Under the pieces are notes generated by a model, which did not search any database, was not told where the DNA came from, and saw only the letters and a list, made by a program, of their open reading frames with translations. The position numbers and the translations under genes are program-made. From assembly GCF_011764565.1 (NCBI RefSeq), contig NZ_AP022871.1:6138320-6202319 (forward strand): 64,000 nucleotides of DNA, read 5' to 3'. Each line of letters starts with the position of its first letter. Within the stretch, counting starts at the first letter, position 1. Shown here piece after piece: positions 8,503-16,254 of the stretch. The DNA is from Phytohabitans suffuscus (GTDB taxonomy: Bacteria; Actinomycetota; Actinomycetes; Mycobacteriales; Micromonosporaceae).

Positions 8503-9202
8503 GAAGCGTCCGCGGCGGCCGGGGCGGCGGCGCCGACAGGCGGACCCCGACGCCCCGCACGGTGTGCAGGTAGCGCGGCTCCAGCGCGGTCTCGCCGAGC
8601 TTGCGGCGCAGCCACGACAGGTGCACGTCGACGGTCTTGTCCGCCCCGCCGTACGGCACCTGCCACACCTCGGTCAGCAGCTCGCGCTTCGTCACCACCT
8701 GGCCGGCGCGGGCCGCGAGATGGTGCAGCAGGTCGAACTCGCGCGGCGTCAGGTCCAGCGCCGTCCCGCCCAGCGTCGCCTCCCGCGAGCGCGGGTCGAC
8801 CCGCAGCTCGCCGACGAGCACCGCGGACTCGCCGGGGTCGCCGGCGCCGCGGCGCAGCACCGCGCGCACCCGGGCGTCGAGCTGGGCCGCCGTGAACGGC
8901 TTGACCACGTAGTCGTCGGCGCCCGCGTCGAGGCCGCGGACGATCTCGGCCTCGTCGTCGCGGGCGGTGGCGATGATGACGGGCACCGTGCTGACGCCGC
9001 GCAGCATCCGCAGCAGCTCCAGGCCGTCGAGGTCGGGCAGGCCGAGGTCGAGCACCACGAGGTCGGGCCGCTCCTGGAGCGCGGTCTGCAGCCCGTCCAT
9101 CGCGGTGTGCGCGGCGGCCACCGCGTGCCCGCGTTCGCGCAGCGCCCGGATCAGCGGGGTGCGGATGGCGAGGTCGTCCTCGATGAGCAGCAGGCGGGCC
9201 AC
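8499..9202 (-). CDS. OmpR/PhoP-type response regulator, frameshifted at its end in this sequence
   Basis: Partner of the adjacent kinase. The receiver domain has the acidic pair EDD, phosphoacceptor Asp52 in VVLDLGLPDLDG and Lys in YVVKPF; the winged helix ends with ADKTVDVHLSWLRRKLGE and HTVRGVGVRL. In the sequence as given the frame does not stop but runs on to 7220 through the kinase gene in another frame. One extra G in the run opposite 8533-8534 would give a short Ala-rich tail ending in TGA at 8499-8501, exactly overlapping the kinase GTG. I therefore annotate the restored end. GTG 9202 (MARLLLIEDD) is a better start than ATG 9229. Confidence 0.9.
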
Positions 9203-9243
9203 ACCACGCAACCTATCCCGCCCCGGCACGCGAGGGGACCCGC

Positions 9244-9282
9244 GTTAACCCTCCCTTAGCGTGGCCCGGCGCCCGCCTTAAC
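9244..9282. promoter_or_regulatory. Phased half-sites between the two-component operon and a divergent secreted gene
   Basis: Three related half-sites, GTTAAC (9244), CTTAGC (9255) and CTTAAC (9277), are spaced 11 and 22 bp apart. CTTAGC is the complement of the GCTAAG pair upstream of the PepSY gene. The site lies in the 104-bp divergent region, so it could serve both autoregulation and the divergent gene. Confidence 0.6.
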
Positions 9283-9306
9283 GCGGCGCCGGGCATAGTC
9301 GTGGGC

Positions 9307-9780
9307 ATGGGTAGCCGCACCGCGTTCGCCATGGTGGGTTGGCTCGTCGCGGCCGCCGTGGCGACGGTCGTCGGCCTGGCCGCGGTGCGGGTGATCGGCG
9401 AGGGCATCACCGGCACGGCGGCGACCACCCTCACCCAGGAGGAGGTCGCCGAGGCCCTCGCGTCGCCGGAGCCCTCCGCGGGCCCGGAGCCGACCGCGGG
9501 CCCGGACCCCTCCGCGAGCCCGGAGCCGACCCGCGCCACCTCGTCGCCGACGATCCTGCGCCCGGCCGGCAGCACCATCACCGCGCACTGCGAGGACGGG
9601 CTGGTCACGATCGACCTCGTCGCGGCCCCGCAGGGCTACTCGACCACCGAGTACGACGAGGGGCCGACGGACGAGGCGGAGGTGCGGTTCGACCGCGGTG
9701 GCAAGGGGCACGGCAGCGGCCGGGTCGAGGTGCACGTCACCTGCGTGGACGGCAAGCCGCGGGCCACCATCGACGACTGA
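9307..9780 (+). CDS. Small secreted or membrane-anchored hypothetical protein
   Basis: A 157-residue protein divergent from the two-component operon. It has an N-terminal hydrophobic segment (FAMVGWLVAAAVATVVGLAA) as signal peptide or anchor, a linker of Pro-rich repeats (SPEPSAGPEPTAGPDPSASP), then a small domain with two cysteines (TAHCEDGLVTIDLV and VHVTCVDGKPRATI), which may form a disulfide outside the cell. A CATAGT -10-like hexamer at 9294-9299 lies seven bases before ATG 9307, suggesting a leaderless mRNA; GTG 9301 is an alternative start. No family was recognised. Shared upstream sites suggest it belongs to the regulon of the two-component system. Confidence 0.75.
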   Translation: MGSRTAFAMVGWLVAAAVATVVGLAAVRVIGEGITGTAATTLTQEEVAEALASPEPSAGPEPTAGPDPSASPEPTRATSSPTILRPAGSTITAHCEDGLVTIDLVAAPQGYSTTEYDEGPTDEAEVRFDRGGKGHGSGRVEVHVTCVDGKPRATIDD

Positions 9781-9786
9781 CCGGCC

Positions 9787-9809
9787 CCGGACCGGCTGAC
9801 CGGGTCCGG
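9787..9809. terminator. Weak hairpin between convergent genes
   Basis: CCGGACC at 9787-9793 pairs with GGTCCGG at 9803-9809. It lies between the ends of the secreted protein gene and the TIGR03085 gene. The stem is short, so this is tentative. Confidence 0.4.
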
Positions 9810-9832
9810 ACGGCTGACCGGCCCCGGCGGGG

Positions 9833-10462
9833 TCAGACGCCGAGCTTGGCGGTGCGCAGGAACGCGGCCAGCTCGGGCGCGGCGTCCACCTGTACCCGCG
9901 CGGCCCGCTGCCGGCCGGTCAGGAAGATGGCCAGCTCGCCCGGGGCGCCCACCAGCCGCACCTGGTCGCCGCCCGCGCCGGCGGTCGTCTCCCCGTACCC
10001 GGGAGCCTGGACGCGCACGGCGGCCCGGACGCGGCGCAGCGCGAGCCGGGCCGTCCCGCCGGCCCGCCGCCACAGGGCCTCCTGCTGCGCGCGGGGCAGC
10101 TCGCGCGGCCGCCACCCGGGCCGGCCCCGGCGGACGTCCTCGTGGTGGACGAAGAACTCCAGCGTGTTGGCCGCGGCGTCGGCGAGCGGGTTGCTCACCG
10201 GGCTCCACCACGGCGGGGTGCGCACCATGCGGACCAGCTCCGGGTACGGCCGCGCGGCCAGCGCCACGCGGACCCGCTCGGAGTGGGCGCGCAGCGGGCC
10301 GACGAGGATGCCGGCGGCCGCGTCGGGGCGGCGCTCCCGCATGACGAGGTGGGCGGCGAGGTCGCGGGCCGTCCAGCCCTCGCAGAGTGTCGGCGCGTCG
10401 GGACCGACCTCGAGGAGCAGGTCGGCGAGGAGCCGCCGTTCACTTTGGGCAAAGCCAGCCAT
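9833..10462 (-). CDS. TIGR03085-family protein (DinB/MDMPI-like fold)
   Basis: A 209-residue member of an actinobacterial family related to the mycothiol-dependent maleylpyruvate isomerase N-terminal domain. The family signature is clear: PDAPTLCEGWTARDLAAHLV near the N-terminus, then FVHHEDVRRGRPGWRPREL with the metal-ligand-type histidines. The C-terminal part (residues 130-205) is the small beta domain that follows in this family. The cellular reaction is unknown; the fold suggests metal binding and a thiol-linked role. Homologues are often near hisI or hisF in actinobacteria, so its place here between the two fits a disrupted his cluster. Start ATG 10462. Confidence 0.85.
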   Translation of the reverse strand: MAGFAQSERRLLADLLLEVGPDAPTLCEGWTARDLAAHLVMRERRPDAAAGILVGPLRAHSERVRVALAARPYPELVRMVRTPPWWSPVSNPLADAAANTLEFFVHHEDVRRGRPGWRPRELPRAQQEALWRRAGGTARLALRRVRAAVRVQAPGYGETTAGAGGDQVRLVGAPGELAIFLTGRQRAARVQVDAAPELAAFLRTAKLGV

Positions 10463-10566
10463 GGTCAGAATCTAGCGCCTGTGATGGCCGACACAGCGCA
10501 TAAGCGGTCGCCACCAGGCGTTTGCTCCGGTAAGGATAGGGAGGAGTTGACAGGGCTTACGGGGGA

Positions 10567-12375
10567 ATGGTGGCGGAGAGTACCAGCCGGGATGTGTTGG
10601 TCCGGGGCCTGCGCATCCTGGGACAGGCGATCCGCGAAGAGCCCCGCATCTTCACCGTCTCGGTCGTCGGCAGCGGCATGTTCGGCCTGCTCACGATCGG
10701 TGGCGCCTACGCCGTCGGCGCGATCGTCGGCGGCGTCGTCGTGCCGGCGCTGGAGGACGGGCGGGCGGACACGGGGCTGCTGTTCCTCGTCGCGGCCGTG
10801 CTCGTCGCGCTGAGCGTCCTCAAGGTGGGCGCGATCTTCGCGCGGCGGCTGGGCGCGGCGTTCATGCAGTACCGCCTCCAGGCCTCGTACCGGCGCCAGG
10901 TCACCCGCCGCTACCTGGAGCTGCCGGTCGCCTGGCACCAGCGCAACGCCACCGGCACGCTGCTGTCCAACGCCAACTCGGACGTCGAGGCGACCTGGTT
11001 TCCGATCGCGCCGCTGCCGTTCGCGGTGGGCACGCTCATCATGCTGGCCGGCGCGTTCGTCTCGCTCTTCGCGACCGACTGGGTGCTCGCGCTGGTCGGC
11101 GCGGCCATCTTCCCGGCGCTGTTCGCCCTCAACGTCGTCTACTCCCGCCGCATGGCCCCGCGCCAGATCCGCGCCCAGGCCCTGCGCGGCGAGGTGAGCG
11201 CGATCGCGCACGAGAGCTTCGACGGCGCGCTGGTGGTCAAGACGATGGGGCGCGAGGCCGAGGAGACCGCCCGCTTCGCCGGCCGCGCGACCGAGCTGCG
11301 CGACTCGCTGATCGCGGTGGGCCGGCTGCGCGGCATCTTCGACCCGATGCTGGAGACGCTGCCCAGCCTCGGCACGCTCGCCGTGCTCCTGGTCGGCGCG
11401 TGGCGGCTGCGGCAGGGCGCGGTGACCGTCACCGAGCTGGTGAGCGTGGCGTTCCTGTTCACCGTGCTGGCGTTCCCGGTGCGGGCGATCGGCTGGGTCC
11501 TCGCCGAGCTGCCGCGCAGCGTCGCCGGCTGGGAGCGGGTGCGGCGGGTGCTCACCGCGGAGGGCGAGATGCCCTACGGCGGCGGCGTCCGCGACGGTCG
11601 CGGCACGCCCGCGACGTTGCGCTTCGAGTCGGTCTCGTTCGGGTACGAGGACTCCACCGTCCTGCACGACGTGAGCTTCACCGTGCCCGCGGGCCGCACG
11701 GTGGCGCTCGTGGGCCCGACCGGCTCGGGCAAGTCGACGATCGCCTCGCTGGCCGTACGCCTGGTCGACCCCGGCTCCGGCGCGGTGCTGCTCGACGGCA
11801 CGCCGCTGACCGGGCTGACCGCCGGGTCCCTCGCCGGGACCGTCGCGCTGGTGCCGCAGGTGCCGTTCGTCTTCGACGACAGCGTGCGGGCCAACGTCAC
11901 GCTCGACCGCCCCGGCGTCGCCGACGAGGACGTGTGGGCCGCGCTGCGGATGGCGCAGGCCGACGGGTTCGTCGCCAGCCTGGCCGAAGGGCTCGACACC
12001 CACGTCGGCGAGCGCGGCGCCACCCTCTCCGGCGGCCAGCGGCAGCGGCTCACGCTCTCCCGGGCGCTGGCCGGACGGCCCGGCCTGCTCGTGCTCGACG
12101 ACGCCACGAGCGCCGTCGACCCGCGCGTGGAGGCGGCGATCCTCGGCTCGCTGCGGTCCGCCGACCCGCCGGCCACGATCCTCGTCGTCGCGTACCGCCG
12201 CGCCACCATCGCCCTCGCCGACGAGGTGGTCTACGTCGAGCACGGCCGGGTGGTCGCCACCGGCACGCACACGTCGCTGCTCGCCTCGGTCAAGGGGTAC
12301 GCCGACCTGGTCACCGCGTACGAGAAGGCCGAGGCCGAGCGGGAGCGCGAGCGGGCCTACGAGGACGCCTCATGA
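10567..12375 (+). CDS. ABC exporter half-transporter, degenerate-site subunit
   Basis: A 602-residue TM-NBD half-transporter. Six TM helices (about residues 25-300) precede an NBD with Walker A VGPTGSGKST, Q-loop VPQVPFVFDD and a canonical LSGGQ signature. Two catalytic positions are altered: the Walker B Glu is Asp (LLVLDDATSAVD) and the switch His is Tyr (VVAYRRATI). In heterodimeric exporters such as the Rv1272c/Rv1273c type, this is the subunit whose Walker motifs form the non-hydrolysing site. The downstream gene overlaps by four bases (ATGA) and supplies the other half. Substrate is unknown; lipid or drug export is typical. Confidence 0.93.
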   Translation: MVAESTSRDVLVRGLRILGQAIREEPRIFTVSVVGSGMFGLLTIGGAYAVGAIVGGVVVPALEDGRADTGLLFLVAAVLVALSVLKVGAIFARRLGAAFMQYRLQASYRRQVTRRYLELPVAWHQRNATGTLLSNANSDVEATWFPIAPLPFAVGTLIMLAGAFVSLFATDWVLALVGAAIFPALFALNVVYSRRMAPRQIRAQALRGEVSAIAHESFDGALVVKTMGREAEETARFAGRATELRDSLIAVGRLRGIFDPMLETLPSLGTLAVLLVGAWRLRQGAVTVTELVSVAFLFTVLAFPVRAIGWVLAELPRSVAGWERVRRVLTAEGEMPYGGGVRDGRGTPATLRFESVSFGYEDSTVLHDVSFTVPAGRTVALVGPTGSGKSTIASLAVRLVDPGSGAVLLDGTPLTGLTAGSLAGTVALVPQVPFVFDDSVRANVTLDRPGVADEDVWAALRMAQADGFVASLAEGLDTHVGERGATLSGGQRQRLTLSRALAGRPGLLVLDDATSAVDPRVEAAILGSLRSADPPATILVVAYRRATIALADEVVYVEHGRVVATGTHTSLLASVKGYADLVTAYEKAEAERERERAYEDAS

Positions 12376-14123
12376 GCACCTGGGCCACGATGCGGCGCGG
12401 CCTCGCGCTCTCGCCCGAGCTGCGCACCGGCCTGGCCGGCACGCTCACCCTCGCCGTCGTGTCGATGGTGGGGCGCGCCGCCGTGCCGGTCGCCATCCAG
12501 CAGGGCATCGACCGCGGGCTGCGCGCGCCGGGCGGGCCGGACCTGGGCGTGGTCGGCGCCGTCGTCGGGATCACCGCCGCCGTGCTCGTGGTCACGACCG
12601 TCTGCGGATACCTGATGATGCGCCGCCTCTTCACGGTCAGCGAGACCGCGCTGGCCAACGTACGGGTGCGCACCTTCCGCCATGTGCACGACCTGTCGAT
12701 GCTGCACCAGCAGTCCGAGCGGCGCGGCTCGCTCGTCTCCCGGGTCACCAGCGACGTCGACCAGATCACCCAGTTCCTCCAGTGGGGCGGCGTGATCCTG
12801 CTGGTCAGCACCGGCCAGGTCGTGGTCACCACGATCGTCATGGCCGTGTACTCCTGGCAGCTCACGCTCGTCGTCTTCCTCGCGTTCCTGCCCGCGATCG
12901 CGGTGATCCGGGGCTTCCAGAAGCGCCTCGCCGGCGCGTACGGGGTCGTGCGCCAGCGCATGGGCGCGATGCTCGCCGCGATCTCGGAGAGCGTGGTGGG
13001 CGCGGCGGTCATCCGGGCGTACGGCGTCTCCGGCCGCACCGCCGCCAAGCTCGACGACACCATCGACGCCCAGCGCCGGGCGCAGAGCCGCGCGATGACG
13101 CTGAGCGTGACCAGCTTCTCCACCGGCGAGCTGGCGTCCGGCCTGGCCCTCGGCGCGGTGGTGGTCGTCGGCGTGCTGCTCGGCGCCGACGGCACGCTCA
13201 CCGTGGGGCAGCTGACCGCGTTCCTCTTCCTGGTCGCGCTCTTCGTGCAGCCCGTGCAGATCGCGACCGAGGTGCTCAACGAGGCGCAGAACGCGATCGC
13301 CGGCTGGCGCCGGGTACTCGACGTGCTCGACCTGGAGCCGGACGTGGCCGACCCGGCGAAGGAGGGTGTCGACCTGCCGGCCGGCCCGCTCGGCGTCCGC
13401 TTCGCCGGCGTCTCCTTCGCCTACCCCGGCGGCCCCACCGTACTGTCCGATGTGGACACCGAGATCGCGCCCAAGTCGCGGGTCGCGGTGGTGGGCGAGA
13501 CGGGCAGCGGCAAGACCACGTTCGCCAAGCTGCTCACCCGGCTGATGGACCCCTCGACCGGGGCGGTGCTGCTGTCGGACACCCCGCTGGACCGGGTGCG
13601 CTTCGAGTCCCTACGCAGCCGCGTCGTGATGGTGCCCCAGGACGGCTTCCTCTTCGACGCCACGGTCGCCGAAAACGTCCGCTTCGGGCGCCCGGGCCTC
13701 GGCTCCGACGGCCTGGCGCTGGCCTTCGCCGAGCTGGGCCTGGCCGACTGGGTCGAAGGGCTCCCGATGGGCCTGGCAACCCCGGTCGGCGAGCGGGGCG
13801 AGGCGCTGAGCGTGGGGGAGCGGCAGCTGGTCGCGCTGGCCCGCGCGTACGTGGCCGACCCCGACCTGCTCGTGCTCGACGAGGCGACGAGCGCGGTCGA
13901 CCCGGCCACCGAGGTACGCCTGCAACGCACGCTGGACGCGGTCACCCGGGGCCGCACCACGATCGCGATCGCGCACCGCCTCTCCACGGCCCAGGCGGCG
14001 GACGAGGTGATCGTCGTCGACAAGGGCCGGATCGTGCAGCGCGGCCCGCATTCCGAGCTCGTCCTGGAGGGCGGCTCGGTCTACGCCCGCCTCTACGCCT
14101 CCTGGCTGGAGCAGACCCGCTGA
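12372..14123 (+). CDS. ABC exporter half-transporter, catalytic-site subunit
   Basis: A 583-residue TM-NBD protein coupled to the preceding gene by an ATGA overlap. Its Walker A (VGETGSGKTT), Walker B (LLVLDEATSAVD) and switch His (IAIAHRLSTA) are intact, but its ABC signature is LSVGE instead of LSGGQ. The defect is complementary to that of its partner: partner Walker site plus this signature make one degenerate site, while this Walker site plus the partner LSGGQ make one active site. This supports an obligate heterodimer in the cytoplasmic membrane. The start ATG 12372 was chosen from the overlap; upstream in-frame codons belong to the previous gene. Confidence 0.93.
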   Translation: MSTWATMRRGLALSPELRTGLAGTLTLAVVSMVGRAAVPVAIQQGIDRGLRAPGGPDLGVVGAVVGITAAVLVVTTVCGYLMMRRLFTVSETALANVRVRTFRHVHDLSMLHQQSERRGSLVSRVTSDVDQITQFLQWGGVILLVSTGQVVVTTIVMAVYSWQLTLVVFLAFLPAIAVIRGFQKRLAGAYGVVRQRMGAMLAAISESVVGAAVIRAYGVSGRTAAKLDDTIDAQRRAQSRAMTLSVTSFSTGELASGLALGAVVVVGVLLGADGTLTVGQLTAFLFLVALFVQPVQIATEVLNEAQNAIAGWRRVLDVLDLEPDVADPAKEGVDLPAGPLGVRFAGVSFAYPGGPTVLSDVDTEIAPKSRVAVVGETGSGKTTFAKLLTRLMDPSTGAVLLSDTPLDRVRFESLRSRVVMVPQDGFLFDATVAENVRFGRPGLGSDGLALAFAELGLADWVEGLPMGLATPVGERGEALSVGERQLVALARAYVADPDLLVLDEATSAVDPATEVRLQRTLDAVTRGRTTIAIAHRLSTAQAADEVIVVDKGRIVQRGPHSELVLEGGSVYARLYASWLEQTR

Positions 14124-14127
14124 CGAC

Positions 14128-14181
14128 GTGACCGGGGCCGGCCCGCCGGCCCTCCCAAGCTGCCTGGCTGGCCCCGGTCAC
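14128..14181. terminator. Bidirectional hairpin after the ABC exporter
   Basis: GTGACCGGGGCC at 14128-14139 pairs perfectly with 14170-14181, and the loop contains a second GC hairpin. It separates convergent genes. Confidence 0.7.
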
Positions 14182-14185
14182 GGGC

Positions 14186-14947
14186 TCATGGCGCGGTGGC
14201 CCGCTCGGCGCAGCGGCGGCAGAGCACCGGGTGGAGCAGTCTCGCCAGGTCGGCCCGGTCGGCGACCGGGCGGGGAAAGGCGAGGCGGGCGCGGTACTCG
14301 CGGCCGGGCGTGCCCAGCGCCACCACGAAGCCGTAGCGGTCCAGGCGGACCACGCGCGGCGGCGGGCCGTCCGGGCCGCGGTGGCCGCTGTCGGCGAGCT
14401 GGCGCCGGATGAACTCGGCCATCTCCGGCACGTGGTGGTCGGCCAGGTCGGTCAGCAGGTCCCACTCGACGGCCTGGAGCGGGTCGGGCTCCGCCGCGGC
14501 GTACTCGTCAGGGTCGATGTCCGTGATCCGGCCGGCGGCCTCCAGGCGGACCTCCGCCGGATCCATCCGGAAGAGCACCTGCCCCCGCCCGACATCCAGC
14601 AGCTCCCCGACCGGATCGATCTCCACGAAGTCCTGGGCGGCCTGGCGTGCCTCGACGCCGGTGAGCGGCGCGGCCCAGCCGGAGACCCACACGCGGCCGA
14701 GCGTCGGCGAGCCGGCGACCGGGGGCGCGTCCTGCACGTCCAGCACCACCGCCACGTCGTCGGCCCCGTCCGCCGGGCGCAGCGACTCGGCCAGCTCGCC
14801 GCCCGCCGGGACCAGCATCAGCACCCGACCGGCCGCGTCGGCGGCGTGGCGCACCCGGTGCGGTCCGGGCCGGCAGGCGATGTGCGCGTTGCCGGGGAGC
14901 CGGCCGGCGGCCAGGGTGCGGGCGACCTCGGCGGGGCTGGGCTGCAT
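14186..14947 (-). CDS. DUF2470-domain protein, probable heme/iron-related
   Basis: A 253-residue protein. The N-terminal part (residues 1-150) resembles a split-barrel flavin/heme-binding fold. The C-terminal 80 residues (HHVPEMAEFIRRQLADSGHRG, then RLDRYGFVVAL and a final CRRC) are a DUF2470 domain, which in other bacteria is linked to HugZ-type heme use. The start ATG 14947 follows CGGAGGTCC. The divergent region upstream holds strong iron-box-like elements, so expression is probably repressed by a DtxR/IdeR protein when iron is plentiful. Role in heme degradation is inferred from family and regulation; no catalytic residue can be assigned. Confidence 0.82.
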   Translation of the reverse strand: MQPSPAEVARTLAAGRLPGNAHIACRPGPHRVRHAADAAGRVLMLVPAGGELAESLRPADGADDVAVVLDVQDAPPVAGSPTLGRVWVSGWAAPLTGVEARQAAQDFVEIDPVGELLDVGRGQVLFRMDPAEVRLEAAGRITDIDPDEYAAAEPDPLQAVEWDLLTDLADHHVPEMAEFIRRQLADSGHRGPDGPPPRVVRLDRYGFVVALGTPGREYRARLAFPRPVADRADLARLLHPVLCRRCAERATAP

Positions 14948-14965
14948 GTCGGGGACCTCCGGCGG

Positions 14966-14999
14966 TTAGGTTAGGCTTACTAAGGGCAGGCTAACCTAC
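14966..14999. promoter_or_regulatory. Overlapping iron-box (DtxR/IdeR)-like sites
   Basis: TTAGGTTAGGCTTACTAAG at 14966-14984 and, in opposite sense, CTAACCTAC ending at 14999 match the two halves of the actinobacterial iron box TTAGGTTAGSCTAACCTAA. The 8-mers TAGGTTAG and CTAACCTA form a perfect inverted pair. The site lies between the DUF2470 gene and the S4 paralogue and could control both. Confidence 0.75.
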
Positions 15000-15017
15000 T
15001 CGAACGGAGACGTCTAC

Positions 15018-15626
15018 GTGAACCAGGCACGACCCAAAGCGCGCATCTCACGGGCGCTCGGCATCCCGCTGACCCGCAAGGACACGAAGTACTTCGAGCG
15101 CCGCCCATACCCGCCGGGCGTGCACGGGCGGTCGCGCCGCAAGACCTCCGACTACCAGGTGCGGCTGCTGGAGAAGCAGCGGCTCCGGTTCCAGTACAAC
15201 ATCAGCGAGAAGCAGATGCGCCGCACTTTCGAGGAGGCCCACCGCAGCCCCGCCAAGACCGGTGACCTGTTCGTCTCGCTCCTGGAACGGCGGCTGGACG
15301 CGGTGGTCTTCCGCGCCGGGCTGGCCCGCACCATCTACCAGGCCCGCCAGGCCGTCGCGCACGGCCACATCACGGTGGACGGCGCCAAGGTCGACCGTCC
15401 CTCGTACCGGGTGAAGCCCGGCCAGGTCGTCCAGGTGCGCGAGTCGAGCCGCCAGAAGCCGCCGTTCCAGATCGCGGCCGCCGGCGCGCACGTGGACGGG
15501 CCGACCGCGCCGTACCTGTCGACCGACCTGGCCGAGCTGACCACCACGCTGCTGCGCGCGCCGGAGCGCCGCGAGGTGCCGGTGATCTGCGACGAGCAGC
15601 TCGTCGTGGAGTTCTACTCCCGCTGA
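15018..15626 (+). CDS. rpsD: 30S ribosomal protein S4, cysteine-free paralogue
   Basis: A 202-residue S4: basic N-terminal domain (MNQARPKARISRALGIPLTR), the family sequence RRPYPPGVHGR, then the S4 RNA-binding domain (RRLDAVVFRAGLARTIYQAR and AHGHITVDGAKVDRPSYRV) and the usual C-terminus VICDEQLVVEFYSR. The N-terminal zinc-binding cysteines of C+ type S4 are missing, so it is a C- form. It is alone here, away from the rpsM-rpsK-rpoA operon that usually holds the main copy, and starts (GTG 15018) just after an iron-box-like region. I infer a metal- or stress-regulated second copy; whether a main copy exists cannot be seen in this window. Confidence 0.93.
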   Translation: MNQARPKARISRALGIPLTRKDTKYFERRPYPPGVHGRSRRKTSDYQVRLLEKQRLRFQYNISEKQMRRTFEEAHRSPAKTGDLFVSLLERRLDAVVFRAGLARTIYQARQAVAHGHITVDGAKVDRPSYRVKPGQVVQVRESSRQKPPFQIAAAGAHVDGPTAPYLSTDLAELTTTLLRAPERREVPVICDEQLVVEFYSR

Positions 15627-16231
15627 GCCGGTGCGGCCACGCCCAGGTCGCCGGTCGCGTACCGCTGCACGTTGGGCGCGATCGCCGCGACGACGACCTC
15701 GGGCGGGGCGGACGCGAGCGGCTCCAGCTTGAGCACGTAGCGGACCATGGCCAGCCCGGCCATCTGCGACGCGACGAGGCTGGCCCGCAGCGGCACCTCC
15801 GCCGGGTCGACGGCGAGCCTGGTCACGACGTGGCGGACCATCTGCGTGGTCACGAACTCGCGCAGCAGCCGCGCCGTCCAGTCGTTGGTGACCGCCGAAC
15901 GCATCAGCGCCACCGCCGCCACCCCGGCCGGTGAGTCCCAGATGCGCAGGAAGAACCGCACCAGCCGCTCGCCGATCTCGTCCGGCCCGCCGGCGAGCAC
16001 CTGGGGGAGCATCTCGGCCGGGTCGATCGGGAAGTCCATGCAGGACTTGAAGAGCTGCTCCTTGGTGCCGAAATAGTGATGGACCAGCGCCGGGTCGACC
16101 CCGGCGCTGGTCGCGATGCCACGGATGGACGCGGCCTCGAAGCCGCGCTCGGCGAACGCCTCCCGGGCGGCTGTGAGGATCGCCTCGCGGGTGTCCGGGT
16201 TGCCGGGGCGGCGCCCGGTCCGTCGTGCCAT
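15614..16231 (-). CDS. TetR-family repressor of the adjacent ABC export operon
   Basis: A 205-residue TetR regulator. The N-terminal helix-turn-helix is at residues 8-55 (TREAILTAAREAFAERGFEAASIRGIATSAGVDPALVHHYFG); the all-helical C-terminal ligand domain ends in a TetR_C-like segment. ATG 16231 follows GAGGTAGGG; a TTG 27 bases earlier would overlap the permease stop. It is last in the ATPase-permease-regulator operon and probably controls it through the palindrome at 17785-17798. Its 3' end overlaps the convergent S4 gene by 13 bp. The ligand is unknown. Confidence 0.9.
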   Translation of the reverse strand: MARRTGRRPGNPDTREAILTAAREAFAERGFEAASIRGIATSAGVDPALVHHYFGTKEQLFKSCMDFPIDPAEMLPQVLAGGPDEIGERLVRFFLRIWDSPAGVAAVALMRSAVTNDWTARLLREFVTTQMVRHVVTRLAVDPAEVPLRASLVASQMAGLAMVRYVLKLEPLASAPPEVVVAAIAPNVQRYATGDLGVAAPAQRE

Positions 16232-16254
16232 GTGCTTCCCTACCTCGGTACCTG

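Noticed and set aside
14966..14999. Zur box for the S4 paralogue
   Set aside because: A C- ribosomal protein suggests zinc control, but the visible sites match the iron-box consensus and not the Zur-type TGAAAATG-TTTTCA pattern.
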